Source: JACRBK01 sp964427955 (lineage in GTDB: Bacteria > Chloroflexota > Anaerolineae > Aggregatilineales > Aggregatilineaceae). From it: 49,499 nucleotides of DNA. The position numbers and the translations under genes are program-made. Location of the stretch: assembly GCA_964427955.1 (NCBI GenBank), contig CAYRWY010000005.1, positions 1-49,499 on the forward strand, written 5' to 3'. The notes beneath the pieces are model-generated. The model ran no database searches. It was given only the letters and a program-made list of their open reading frames with translations, and was not told the origin of the DNA. The stretch's first letter is position 1. Every line of letters starts with the position of its first letter. Below, one piece after another: positions 34,464 to 43,197 of this stretch.

Positions 34464-35324
34464 ATGTTGATGAACATGAAAGACCTGTTGGCGGTTGCAC
34501 ATGCAAACCATTTTGCTGTGCCAGCCTTTAACATTAGTAGCAATATGCTACTGAGCGGTGTGCTTGAAATATCGGAAGAGGCAAATTCGCCTGTGATCCT
34601 CGCCATTCATCCCGATGAGCTGGCCTTCATTCGACCGCCTTTTATCAAGACGGCCATCGAAGGCGCGATTAAGGCTACCGTCCCCGTCTGTATCCACCTG
34701 GATCACGGCTCAACGATCAAGCAGATCATGGAAGCCATCCAGCTCGGGTTCACCTCGGTGATGATCGACGCGTCTACGCTGCCCCTGGCGGATAACATTG
34801 CCATCACGCAGAAGGTCGTAGAGATCGCTCATGCCGTCAACGTCTCCGTGGAAGGCGAGCTAGGAACCATCGGCACCACCGGGCCAGAAGCGGAAGCGGG
34901 TACAGACGAGATCGTCTATGTCAATCCGGATGATGTCGAGACCTTCGTTCAAGCGACCGACGTGGATACCCTGGCCGTAGCCATTGGGACGGCACACGGC
35001 TTGTATCCCAAGAATATGAAGCCGAAGCTGCGTATGGACTTGCTTCAAGAGATCACCGCGAAAGTCGATATTCCACTGGTCCTGCACGGCGGATCGGCTA
35101 ACCCGGACGAAGAGATCGCCAAAGCCGTCAAACTGGGCATCAACAAGATCAACATTTCCAGTGACATCAAGGACGCGTTCTACCAGAAGTGTCGCGAAGT
35201 GTTGAAGGACCCCTTCCTGCGCGAACCGCTCCAAATCTACCCTCCCTGTATCAAAGCGATGCAAGAGGTGGCCCGGCACAAGATCGACCTGTTTGATGCC
35301 GCGGGCAAAGCCTCCTTGTATTAG
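34464..35324 (+). CDS. class II ketose-bisphosphate aldolase
   Basis: Zinc-dependent aldolase of 286 residues in the FbaA/GatY/KbaY family, splitting a ketose 1,6-bisphosphate into dihydroxyacetone phosphate and an aldehyde. The metal and catalytic residues are seen in IHLDHG, SVEGELG, IGTAHGLY and VLHGGSA, and NKINISSDI is the phosphate site. Length and NISSDIK resemble GatY/KbaY (tagatose-bisphosphate) and fructose-bisphosphate enzymes alike, so the sugar is unresolved. Alternative in-frame ATGs occur at 34470 and 34476; AGGAAAG upstream supports the first. Its neighbour encodes a sugar kinase that could make its substrate. Confidence 0.92.
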   Translation: MLMNMKDLLAVAHANHFAVPAFNISSNMLLSGVLEISEEANSPVILAIHPDELAFIRPPFIKTAIEGAIKATVPVCIHLDHGSTIKQIMEAIQLGFTSVMIDASTLPLADNIAITQKVVEIAHAVNVSVEGELGTIGTTGPEAEAGTDEIVYVNPDDVETFVQATDVDTLAVAIGTAHGLYPKNMKPKLRMDLLQEITAKVDIPLVLHGGSANPDEEIAKAVKLGINKINISSDIKDAFYQKCREVLKDPFLREPLQIYPPCIKAMQEVARHKIDLFDAAGKASLY

Positions 35325-35337
35325 ACGCGTTCAACTT

Positions 35338-35387
35338 GAGCCTGCGCAGACCCCGAGTTTTGCCCCTCGGGGGGGCCAGGCTCTTTC
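35338..35387 (+). terminator. two-part hairpin, probable terminator after the aldolase gene
   Basis: Outer arms GAGCCTG (35338-35344) and CAGGCTC (35377-35383) enclose inner arms CCCCGAG (35351-35357) and CTCGGGG. A short CTCTTTC follows. It may end part of the transcription before the kinase gene, whose start is only about 30 bases away, so read-through is likely. Confidence 0.65.
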
Positions 35388-35414
35388 ACAAAATTGGGGT
35401 GCAATAAACGGCTG

Positions 35415-36602
35415 GTGAACGAAAAAATCGCACTGGGATTTGGCAATAACATTGATTATGAAATTGTATGGGACTCCCAAGTTTTCGAAGACCTGATCGC
35501 CCAGTATGATCTTCATGCTGAGGATCTTGATATTGACATTAAAATAAACAGCGAACGTGATCTGGTCACTTCAATCCTGGCGTTCTTGAAAGGCGGACAG
35601 GGGGGCGAACGTTTCGTGGCTTCGTCGGCCATTGTCGAGAATTTTTCACAGCGATTCGAAAGCAAAGTCTCACTCGGAGGGACTTCGGTCCGGGCTGCCG
35701 TCGCCATGCGGAAGTTCGGCTATACCTCCACGCTTCACCTGGTCACCATCAATGACCATGTGCGCCGACTCATTCCGCACGACAGCCCCTGGGTTTGCAG
35801 CAACACCACCGAGAGTTCATATCCGCACCTGATCGTACAGTTTGGAAAAAACACCCGCATCCGGGCCAACGATATTGATATTTGCAGTTGTCAGGCGAAT
35901 CGCCTGATCTATCACAGTGATGATGACAATATCAGAATGAGTCTGAATGAGGAGTTCGCCCACCTCATCGGGAGTGCACAAATACTGTTGGTTTCGGGCT
36001 TTAATGCGATGCACAGTGAGGCCCTCCTCACCAACCGGCTGGAGGCCGTTTTGAAATTCATCAGCGGCCTCCCTGAAGGTGCGCAGGTATTTTATGAGGA
36101 AGCGGGGTTCTATGATCCGAAATTCCGTCAAATCATCTATCGCGCGCTCGCCGGCCAGATTGACATTGTCAGCCTCAATGAAGATGAGATGCAGGGCCAC
36201 CTCCATAAAAAGGTGGATCTGCTCGACATCTCTCAGATCGAAGCCGCACTGGCAGAATTACAGCACCTCATCCCGGTACCGGTGATTGTCGTTCACACGA
36301 AATGCTGGGCCCTGGCGTACGGTACGAATGCGGCAAGATTCGCCCGCGCCCTCAAAGCTGGGGTTACGATGGCTACCACCCGCTTCCGTTATGGCGATGA
36401 CTTCACAATCGAAAATTACCGGGAGATTGAAAACCTGGCGGCCAGTGACGAGAACGCGGCCTTCGTTGAGGCTCTCAACAAGCTCCCGGGCCACAACTTC
36501 TATGGTGTGCCAGTCGCTCACGTGGACCAGTCCAATGGTACGACGGTCGGCCTGGGCGATACCTTTGTGGCCGGATTCCTGCCCGCCACCCTCGCTGAGT
36601 AG
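35415..36602 (+). CDS. ADP-dependent phosphofructokinase/glucokinase-family sugar kinase
   Basis: Sugar kinase of about 395 residues, longer than ordinary PfkB ribokinases (about 310) and with the segment order of the ADP_PFK_GK family. Visible are LGFGNNIDYEIVW (start), the SLGGTSVRAAVAMRKFGY glycine motif, ANRLIYHSDDDN, LLVSGFNAMHSE, FYEEAGFYDPKFRQ, IVSLNEDEMQGHL, VIVVHTKCWALAYG and the catalytic TTVGLGDTFVAGFLPA. The Asp of GLGD is the expected base. Characterised members use ADP rather than ATP; nucleotide use here is inferred. It would phosphorylate a hexose phosphate to the bisphosphate cleaved by the adjacent aldolase. GTG 35415 is chosen because the fold begins there; TTG 35394 is also open, and no good ribosome site is seen. 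Confidence 0.75.
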   Translation: MNEKIALGFGNNIDYEIVWDSQVFEDLIAQYDLHAEDLDIDIKINSERDLVTSILAFLKGGQGGERFVASSAIVENFSQRFESKVSLGGTSVRAAVAMRKFGYTSTLHLVTINDHVRRLIPHDSPWVCSNTTESSYPHLIVQFGKNTRIRANDIDICSCQANRLIYHSDDDNIRMSLNEEFAHLIGSAQILLVSGFNAMHSEALLTNRLEAVLKFISGLPEGAQVFYEEAGFYDPKFRQIIYRALAGQIDIVSLNEDEMQGHLHKKVDLLDISQIEAALAELQHLIPVPVIVVHTKCWALAYGTNAARFARALKAGVTMATTRFRYGDDFTIENYREIENLAASDENAAFVEALNKLPGHNFYGVPVAHVDQSNGTTVGLGDTFVAGFLPATLAE

Positions 36603-36633
36603 ATACCAATCTCCTACCCCTTACCTCGTGCAC

Positions 36634-36671
36634 GCCCTGCTGTCGCCTGGACCCCTTCGCGACAACAGGGC
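36634..36671. promoter_or_regulatory. long hairpin before the hybrid kinase gene
   Basis: GCCCTGCTGTCGC (36634-36646) and GCGACAACAGGGC (36659-36671) pair at 12 of 13 positions with a 12-base loop. There is no T-run, so it could be a Rho-linked 3' end of the sugar operon or an operator just upstream of the -10 at 36690. Confidence 0.6.
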
Positions 36672-36689
36672 ATGTATGACGTGGCTGGG

Positions 36690-36695
36690 TATAAT
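36690..36695 (+). promoter_or_regulatory. -10 element of the hybrid kinase gene
   Basis: A perfect TATAAT lies about 50 bases before the ATG at 36745. The position 17 bases upstream reads AGGGCA, a poor -35, so an activator is probably needed. The preceding hairpin overlaps that -35 area. Confidence 0.45.
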
Positions 36696-36744
36696 GGATC
36701 GTGAGGTCCTACGGCCCATGCCGCTTTAGCAGGATTCAAAAAAT

Positions 36745-39700
36745 ATGTCGTTTCTTCGGATCGGCGTCCAAATCGAACCCAACGACTCGTTCTGGATTCA
36801 GGTCGAAGAGGCCATTTATCACGATGTAGAACACTTCGGCAGCATCCATCTGGTACCGATTGAGATCAACGATCCACTGACCACCACCGTCTTGAACGAA
36901 CAGGGCGGCCTGGTGGAAGAACTGCTGGCGTATGATCTGGCCGCGCTGATCTGTAAGGATCTTCCCCCGGCCCAACTGCCCGCCATTTTGAGCCGTGAAC
37001 TGCCGGTGGTCTACCTGGCCGAGACCGATTTTCGCCACCCACTGTTCACGTCGCCCAGCGGCTTACACGACGCCGCCCAAATGGCGTGCCGCTACCTGGC
37101 GGACCGGCTGGGCGGCCAGGGGCACATCCTGGGCGTGGGGGGCCTGGTCGAAAGCAACGCCGACAATGGCCGGAGCCGGTTAGCCGGTTTTGAAAAGACC
37201 TTAGCGCAGTTTCCGGGTCTGACTTTTGAGCATATTCCCACCGCCTGGAATTTCATCCAGGCAAAACAACAGATTGTCGATACCCTGCTGCGTACCACAC
37301 CGCCGATTGACGCCGTCTTCGGTCTGTCCGACACCGTGGCGTTGGCCGCTCGCAGCGCGCTTGAGGAATTGAACATCTTAGATCATGACATCCTGGTGGC
37401 CGGCATCAACGGCGATCCGTTGGCGCTGGCGGCCATCGTCGAAGGCAAAATGGCGCTAACGATAGAGACTCCCGCCTTAAACTTGGGGCGAAAAGCCATC
37501 GAGCTGGCCTTCCGCCTGGCCAGCGGTGACGCCTGTCCTGCTCATTTCAGCTACAGCCCACAGGCGGTGACGATTGACAACGTGCACCTCGTGGCCCTTG
37601 AAAAGCTGATCGCCATCGCCGACATTCCGTCGCGGATGGTCGGCGTCAACCGCCGGGAGGAACAAAATCGCCTGAAACAGATCGAAACGAGCGTAGAAAT
37701 CAGCCGTCACGTCGGCCCACTGCTCGACCGCCCGGCGGTGTTGGACGAGACCGCCGAACTCATCCGGCTCAATTACGGCTACGACGAGGTCCACATTCTG
37801 CTGTGGTCCGAAGCGGAGCAGACTCTCATCCTGGTCTATCCTGACCACACCGAGCGCCGCCCTGATCGCCTTGCGCTTGACCGTGAGAGTATCCTGGCCG
37901 AAGTGCTGCGGACGAATACGCCGATCTTCATCCCGGATATCACCGTCAGCCACCGGTTTCCGCCTGATCCACAGTGGCCGCAGACCCACTCGCGCATGGC
38001 GCTGCCGATTCAGTTGGGCGATAGGCCGGTGGGCGTCCTCGACCTGCACAGCCACCAATCCACTTCGCACCTGCGCCACGAGTTGATTGGGTTGCAGCTC
38101 GTGGCGAACCAACTGGGCATCGTGCTGCAAAACGCCGATCTGTATGCGGACGCGGTTGAGGCCAGATCCAGGGCCGAACGCGCCGATCAACTCAAAACCC
38201 GTCTGTTGGCCAACGTCAGTCACGAACTGCGGACTCCCCTGGACGTCATCATTGGCTATGCCCAGATGGCGCTCGCGTCGCCCAACCCGTACAATCTGGA
38301 ATTTTCCCCGGCGTTTGAACGAGATTTAAGACACATCCACCAAAGCGGCCAGCATCTCCTCCATTTGATCAACGATCTCCTCAGCCTTTCCCAGGCGGAA
38401 ATTGGCGCGTTGGATCTCTTCAAAGAAACCCTGCTCATCAAACCCCTGCTGGAAGACGTATTCAGCACCCTCGCCACCACGGCCAACACGCCCGGCGTCA
38501 CCTGGAAGTTGAACCTGTCCGAAGACCTGCCCTTGATCGAGGCTGATCCGATGCGGCTGCGCCAGATTCTGCTGAACCTGCTGCACAATGCCAGTAAGTT
38601 CACGGATGAGGGAGAGATCGAGTTGGGGGCGGAAGTGATGCCGCCTTACCTGCACCTGTGGGTGCGGGATACCGGGCGCGGCATTTCTACCGACATGCAC
38701 GAGCGGATATTCGAGCCATTCATCAAAGTCGAACAACCCCAACAACGCGCTGTGGGCGTCGGGCTGGGATTGACCATTGCCCGGCGGCTGGTCATTCTGC
38801 ACGGGGGGTTGATCACGCTGGAAAGCCGCCCTGAGCAGGGCAGCACCTTCCACATTTACCTGCCGCTGACCGACGTCTCAGGGCGACCGGCGGTGCTCCC
38901 CGCGGACGCGACCGATCCGGTGCTGCTGCTCATCTCAAACGCCGAGCAGCCCAGCCCCACGATCACGGCGTTGTGCCAGCAGCAGCAGTTGACCGTTCAC
39001 CGGCTGGCCTTGAACGACGATCTGAATATCGTCCTGAGAAAAGTTCGCCCCGCCGCGCTGGCCTGGGATCTCGCGGCAGCACGGCCCGAGGAATGGGAGC
39101 TGTTCGAACGGCTGAGAAGCCATCCCCAATTGTGCCAGCTACCCTTGATCGTCTATGCGCAAAAATCCGAGACCGGGCTGGGCCTGACCAACGTCCTCTT
39201 GAAGCCGATCCACGATCAGACGCTGGTCGGCACGCTCATTGCGCTGTGCCCGGCGGAGGATCGCCGTCCAGTGCTGATCGTAGACGATGAACTGGATGCC
39301 CGGCAGTTATATCAAAAGCTGGCGGCCCGTGCCCTGCCCGGTTGCGCGGTGCGCACGGCGGAAAATGGGGAAACAGCGCTGGCCGCGATGGAAGCTGAAG
39401 TGCCAGGGTTAGTCATTCTCGACTTGATGATGCCGGGCCTGGATGGCTTCGCCGTGCTCCAACAGATGCGCTCCCGCCCCGCCACACGCCACGTGCCGGT
39501 CGTGATCATGAGTGGCCGGTTGTTGACCCCCGAGGACGTGCACCGCCTCGACTATGGGCAGGTGATCTTTCACAGCAAGCAGTTATTGACCGAGGAAGAA
39601 ACAACTGAGATTCTTCAGCAGACCGTGAATGATACGGCGATCCTGTCCCAGCCGACCAGTCTGCTGGTGAAAAAAGTCGTGGTCTATCTCCACCAGCATT

Positions 39701-39975
39701 ATCACGAGGAATCACTTTCGCGCCTGCGAATCGCCGAGGCGGTGGGGGTCAGCCGGCAGCATCTCGACCGCATCTTCCGGCAGGAATTGGGGCTTTCGAT
39801 CAACGATTACCTGAACCGGCTGCGTATCCGGCGCGCGCAGGACTACCTGGCGCATACGGCGGACGACATGACCCTCATCGCCATGCGGGTGGGTTTCAAC
39901 GATTCGGCCTATTTCAGCCGGGTGTTCCGCAAGCTCGTCGGCCAATCCCCCAGCGAGTACCGCAAAGTGCACTAG
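36745..39975 (+). CDS. cytosolic sugar-sensing hybrid histidine kinase with AraC output
   Basis: A 1076-residue protein with no signal peptide or membrane helix. Residues 1-285 resemble LacI-type periplasmic-binding folds (LRIGVQIEPNDSFWIQVEEA, DAVFGLSDTVALAARSALEE). About 308-470 is a GAF domain. The HisKA box NVSHELRTPLD has His493. An HATPase domain with LLNLLHNASKF, DTGRGIS and GLGLTIARR spans about 590-710. About 722-840 is a degenerate receiver that keeps Asp775 (AWDLAAA) and LLKPI but lacks the acidic pair. A complete receiver follows (LIVDDE, Asp893 in LVILDLMMPG). Residues 976-1076 form an AraC double HTH. It probably senses sugar directly and controls one or both transporter operons beside it. 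Confidence 0.9.
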   Translation: MSFLRIGVQIEPNDSFWIQVEEAIYHDVEHFGSIHLVPIEINDPLTTTVLNEQGGLVEELLAYDLAALICKDLPPAQLPAILSRELPVVYLAETDFRHPLFTSPSGLHDAAQMACRYLADRLGGQGHILGVGGLVESNADNGRSRLAGFEKTLAQFPGLTFEHIPTAWNFIQAKQQIVDTLLRTTPPIDAVFGLSDTVALAARSALEELNILDHDILVAGINGDPLALAAIVEGKMALTIETPALNLGRKAIELAFRLASGDACPAHFSYSPQAVTIDNVHLVALEKLIAIADIPSRMVGVNRREEQNRLKQIETSVEISRHVGPLLDRPAVLDETAELIRLNYGYDEVHILLWSEAEQTLILVYPDHTERRPDRLALDRESILAEVLRTNTPIFIPDITVSHRFPPDPQWPQTHSRMALPIQLGDRPVGVLDLHSHQSTSHLRHELIGLQLVANQLGIVLQNADLYADAVEARSRAERADQLKTRLLANVSHELRTPLDVIIGYAQMALASPNPYNLEFSPAFERDLRHIHQSGQHLLHLINDLLSLSQAEIGALDLFKETLLIKPLLEDVFSTLATTANTPGVTWKLNLSEDLPLIEADPMRLRQILLNLLHNASKFTDEGEIELGAEVMPPYLHLWVRDTGRGISTDMHERIFEPFIKVEQPQQRAVGVGLGLTIARRLVILHGGLITLESRPEQGSTFHIYLPLTDVSGRPAVLPADATDPVLLLISNAEQPSPTITALCQQQQLTVHRLALNDDLNIVLRKVRPAALAWDLAAARPEEWELFERLRSHPQLCQLPLIVYAQKSETGLGLTNVLLKPIHDQTLVGTLIALCPAEDRRPVLIVDDELDARQLYQKLAARALPGCAVRTAENGETALAAMEAEVPGLVILDLMMPGLDGFAVLQQMRSRPATRHVPVVIMSGRLLTPEDVHRLDYGQVIFHSKQLLTEEETTEILQQTVNDTAILSQPTSLLVKKVVVYLHQHYHEESLSRLRIAEAVGVSRQHLDRIFRQELGLSINDYLNRLRIRRAQDYLAHTADDMTLIAMRVGFNDSAYFSRVFRKLVGQSPSEYRKVH

Positions 39976-41552
39976 TCTTCCCGGCAGTACCAGGGAAACC
40001 GCGCCAGTGGCACGTCGATTTCCAGTTCGCACGGCCCCTGCACCACCTGGCCATCTTCTCCGCGCCAGCCCCCGGTGGGAAAGCGGACCACACGCCGGGT
40101 CTGCTCCCGTTGAAGGACGGGCGCCACCAGGTAGCGATCTCCCAGCATGTACTGATCGCGGACCGTCTCCATCTGTTCGTCCGGAAAAACGTAGGCCATG
40201 TGGCGCATGATCGGCTCGCCGGTCTGGGCCGCATGGCGTGCCAGCCGCAGGATCTCCGGGCCAATCTTTTGGCGCAGCCGCACCATCTCCATACAGAACG
40301 ACAAATACGGTTCCGCCAGCACCCGGAAGGGCAGCATCGAATACTGGATGATCGGGAAAAAGGTGGCACTTTGCGCCCAGCGGAGATAAAGCTCCGGCTC
40401 GATGGTATCGGGCACGGCCCCCAACTCCCCGCCCCCAACCATATCGGGACAGGTATACGGGTAGCCCATCAGGCCGTGCGCCAGCGAAGTCGGCAGCGTA
40501 TCAGCCAGCCCGCCCTGCCCCCAGCTATGCGCCTTATCCCGCACGCGCTGGATCAGGTGCTGCCCGCCCAGCTTCCAACACGCGCGGTACTCGCTGAGAT
40601 CGTACTTCAAGCCGACCCGTCCATAGTCCTCGCAGTGCCCGGCGGGAGTGCGCGCCGCATACGCGAGATCGGCGGGGTGATAGCGCGACGAATCGCCGCC
40701 GTCGAACTTGAAGCCGTCGATACCATATTGCTCCACCAGGCGGTCCAGCTCGCCTTGAAACCAGGCGAACGCCCCGGGGTTGGACAAATCCAGCACAGCG
40801 CTGGCACCATTCCACCAGCGTTGAATGACCGGGGCTTCGCCGCTGCGGTCGGGCTGGTTTTCGTCGCCGGACGGCTGTCCCTCGGCGAACAGAAGAAAAC
40901 GCGCGGCGGCCAGGTGTTGGTATTGGCGGGTATCCGCCGTCACCCACGGGCTGATCCACAGCACGATGTCAAAACCCCATTCATGCAGTTGGTCGGTCAT
41001 GCGCCTGGGCTGCGGGAAAGCATCCGGGTCCCACTCCCAAACGCCATTGTTCTTATACCAGAAGTCGTCGATCATCAAGACGCCAGGGGGCATCCCGGCA
41101 GCCAGGATGTCACGCGCATATTGCAGCACTTTTTCCTGGGACGGATGCTTGCCCATGTCAATCCACGTGTTGTACTGGGGAGCCAGAAAAGTCGACGGGC
41201 GCGGGATGCGCTGGGCGGGCGGGAAAAACCGCTGGCAGGCGGCCAGGTAGCCGCCGCGCAGGTTCTCGTGACCTTCATCAAGCACGACCGCACCCTGAGC
41301 TTCTTCGACTAACAGCCAGCCGTCCTTGAATTCGAGCGTGAAAGGGTCCTCGCTCCATAGGTAGCGCCCCTTGCTCGACACCAGGAGAGGAACGGCCTGG
41401 TTTCCCCCGAAGGTCCGGTGCAGCGATTGGCGATAAGATGTTTGAGCCCAGAAGGGCATCTGATCCCCATGCCGCGCCAGCCCTCCCCACCAATACTCGC
41501 CCGGCAGCAGCTTGACCTCAACACGTTTTGCGGTTGACAACTGAGTCTCCAA
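39972..41552 (-). CDS. glycoside hydrolase family 31 enzyme
   Basis: A 526-residue GH31 (alpha-glycosidase-type) protein without signal peptide, so it acts in the cytosol. The N-terminal beta-sandwich is short. The TIM barrel has PPGVLMIDDFWYKNNGVWEW, the region FDIVLWISPWV, and the nucleophile motif GIDGFKFDGGD with Asp284. GLMGYPYTCPDMVGGGELG follows, and RLRQKIGPEILRLARHAAQT then GEPIMRHMAYVFPDEQ are the usual C-terminal elements. Linkage and sugar are undetermined. It is the last gene of the minus-strand transporter operon and would cleave the imported oligosaccharide. Its stop overlaps that of the convergent kinase gene in CTAG. Confidence 0.9.
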   Translation of the reverse strand: METQLSTAKRVEVKLLPGEYWWGGLARHGDQMPFWAQTSYRQSLHRTFGGNQAVPLLVSSKGRYLWSEDPFTLEFKDGWLLVEEAQGAVVLDEGHENLRGGYLAACQRFFPPAQRIPRPSTFLAPQYNTWIDMGKHPSQEKVLQYARDILAAGMPPGVLMIDDFWYKNNGVWEWDPDAFPQPRRMTDQLHEWGFDIVLWISPWVTADTRQYQHLAAARFLLFAEGQPSGDENQPDRSGEAPVIQRWWNGASAVLDLSNPGAFAWFQGELDRLVEQYGIDGFKFDGGDSSRYHPADLAYAARTPAGHCEDYGRVGLKYDLSEYRACWKLGGQHLIQRVRDKAHSWGQGGLADTLPTSLAHGLMGYPYTCPDMVGGGELGAVPDTIEPELYLRWAQSATFFPIIQYSMLPFRVLAEPYLSFCMEMVRLRQKIGPEILRLARHAAQTGEPIMRHMAYVFPDEQMETVRDQYMLGDRYLVAPVLQREQTRRVVRFPTGGWRGEDGQVVQGPCELEIDVPLARFPWYCRED

Positions 41553-41577
41553 TTTGTTGGGATGATGTAGGTTCCGG

Positions 41578-43122
41578 TTATTGCACGCTAAAGTCTCCCA
41601 GGGTCAACCAGCCTGGCAGGTGAGTATCCTGAGTCGCATTGGCAAACCTGAGCATTTTTCCATTCGGCAAGGGATTGACCACGTGCAGCAGCAGGCTATA
41701 GGTTCCCGGCGCAAGCTGGGGCGTCGCGCTGCTGTACTGCCATTCGACGTACGGGGTTTCTCCGGCGGCGGTGGGGAGAAGATGCGTGATATGCCAGCCG
41801 GGATCGAGCGTAGCAACCAGCGTTCCGGTCGCGTCCAAAACACCCAGTTCCACCGGCCAGTCGTAATAGAACGGCGCGACCCCGGTGTTTTGCAAGCGGA
41901 TCGCCACGTCGAGCGGATCGCCGGAGGAAATGTCGGGCAGCCTGACCGCGCTGACATAAAACTCGTAGCCCATCCGCCGCGCGCCCGCCAAGGCCGCCTG
42001 GTAGGTCGGGGTTTCAGGGGTGACGCTTCTGACGGTGAACAGGTCGTGAGCGATGAGCCAGGACACGTGGGTATCATCGACTGCCGCGCTGAAATCTTCC
42101 ACGTCGGTGCGCGTGGGCGGGTCGGCCCACACGGCGATCTGAATTTCCGGGCGCAGTTCGCCGCCAATCGGCTCGTCCTGCCACTTGTCGAGGCCCCCAG
42201 CCCACTCCATTTTGCCCATGAAATACCAGTCTTCACCGAAGAGGGTGTTGTAGGCAAAGGAATCGTCGTGATAGCCCAGGTTGAAATCCATGCTCTTGTA
42301 ATGGACCTGCTTGCCAGGGCTGGCCGAACGTCCCCGGTTGGGCAGCATCGGGTAGCGCAGCAGCAGGCGCGTGGTATTGAACGCGTCGTCATACGCCTGC
42401 AAGATGCGCTCCTGCGTTTCGGCGGACGGCATCCAGTTTTCTTCTTTCGGATCGGGCAGCGCGCGATAGACGTTGGTTTCCTGGGTATAACCATCCATCG
42501 GCCAGGTATGCCACTCCCCCCAAAAGCCGATCAGACCGATGGTGATAAACCCGATGCGTGGATCGCCATCGTAACGGCGGCCAAACTCGGCAATGAACGC
42601 TTCCAACGCGGCGACCAACCGCGGATCGTCATAATTGGGCGAAACGCTGTCGGTGCTGCGCAGTGAGTTTCCAAAGAAGGTGTAGGGGTGGACTTCAAGG
42701 CCCTCGTCCAGAAGAAATTGAGGGATGCCGGTGGGCTTGGTGGGATAGTCAAGGTACACGCGCAGGACGGCCTGGTGGCCCCGGCTGGCGATGGACTGCA
42801 ACTGCGGCTCCATCCCCCGCTCGAAGGTAAAGCTGTCGGGTCCGTTCATGAGATTGCGCAGCGGGGTATAGAACCACTCCATGCTGTGCGGGAAATCGTT
42901 GGCCACCGGCGCGTTGCGTGATCCGTAAGCATCATAGAACGGCATGAAACCCTTGAGCGGATTGTCAGCCGGAGCGGGAGCGTAATCCAGCGGCTGCCAT
43001 TGGGCGTCGGCAGCGAGCTGCGCTGCTGTGCTTCGGGTCGAATCGGTATACAGGGATGCGGCTTCAACAGGAAAAATCACCAGGAAACAGGTTATCAGGC
43101 CAAACAGGGTCAATTTTTTCAT
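41578..43122 (-). CDS. secreted DUF4832-like protein of the sugar locus
   Basis: A 514-residue exported protein. The signal peptide LTLFGLITCFLVIFPVEAA ends before SLYTDS. The middle region is barrel-like, with PADNPLKGFMPFY, IASRGHQAVLRVYLDYPTKP, FGRRYDGDPRIGFITIGLIG then FWGEWHTWP, which resembles the glycosidase-type barrels of the DUF4832/DUF4874 group. The C-terminal part after about residue 375 looks like a beta-sandwich (LPDISSGDPLDVAIRLQNTG). Enzymatic activity is unproven; the Glu of FWGEWHTWP is a candidate catalytic residue. GAGG lies 7 bases before the ATG; an upstream in-frame start would spoil the signal peptide. It sits between transporter binding protein and GH31 genes, so it probably binds or cleaves the same glycan outside. 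Confidence 0.78.
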   Translation of the reverse strand: MKKLTLFGLITCFLVIFPVEAASLYTDSTRSTAAQLAADAQWQPLDYAPAPADNPLKGFMPFYDAYGSRNAPVANDFPHSMEWFYTPLRNLMNGPDSFTFERGMEPQLQSIASRGHQAVLRVYLDYPTKPTGIPQFLLDEGLEVHPYTFFGNSLRSTDSVSPNYDDPRLVAALEAFIAEFGRRYDGDPRIGFITIGLIGFWGEWHTWPMDGYTQETNVYRALPDPKEENWMPSAETQERILQAYDDAFNTTRLLLRYPMLPNRGRSASPGKQVHYKSMDFNLGYHDDSFAYNTLFGEDWYFMGKMEWAGGLDKWQDEPIGGELRPEIQIAVWADPPTRTDVEDFSAAVDDTHVSWLIAHDLFTVRSVTPETPTYQAALAGARRMGYEFYVSAVRLPDISSGDPLDVAIRLQNTGVAPFYYDWPVELGVLDATGTLVATLDPGWHITHLLPTAAGETPYVEWQYSSATPQLAPGTYSLLLHVVNPLPNGKMLRFANATQDTHLPGWLTLGDFSVQ

Positions 43123-43145
43123 GGCGCGCCTCGTGCAATCTATTC

Positions 43146-43181
43146 CAGGGGCGAGCACCCATCATCCGGCGCTCGCCCCTG
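43146..43181 (-). promoter_or_regulatory. strong intercistronic hairpin after the second solute-binding protein gene
   Basis: CAGGGGCGAGC (43146-43156) and GCTCGCCCCTG (43171-43181) form a perfect 11-base inverted repeat with a 14-base loop. It lies about 16 bases past the binding-protein stop on the minus strand, and no T-run follows. An mRNA-stabilising or partial-termination role is likely. Confidence 0.75.
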
Positions 43182-43197
43182 TGTCTACCAGGTCTTA

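Noticed and set aside
40110..41312. 400-codon + strand frame opposite GH31
   Set aside because: GH31 catalytic motifs lie on the minus strand; the antisense frame has no family resemblance and exists because of codon bias.
39972..41552. Sulfoquinovosidase (YihQ) identity for the GH31 enzyme, with a sulfosugar pathway formed by the nearby kinase and aldolase
   Set aside because: The YihQ-type active-site surroundings were not recognised, and the kinase and aldolase are in a different operon; evidence is insufficient.
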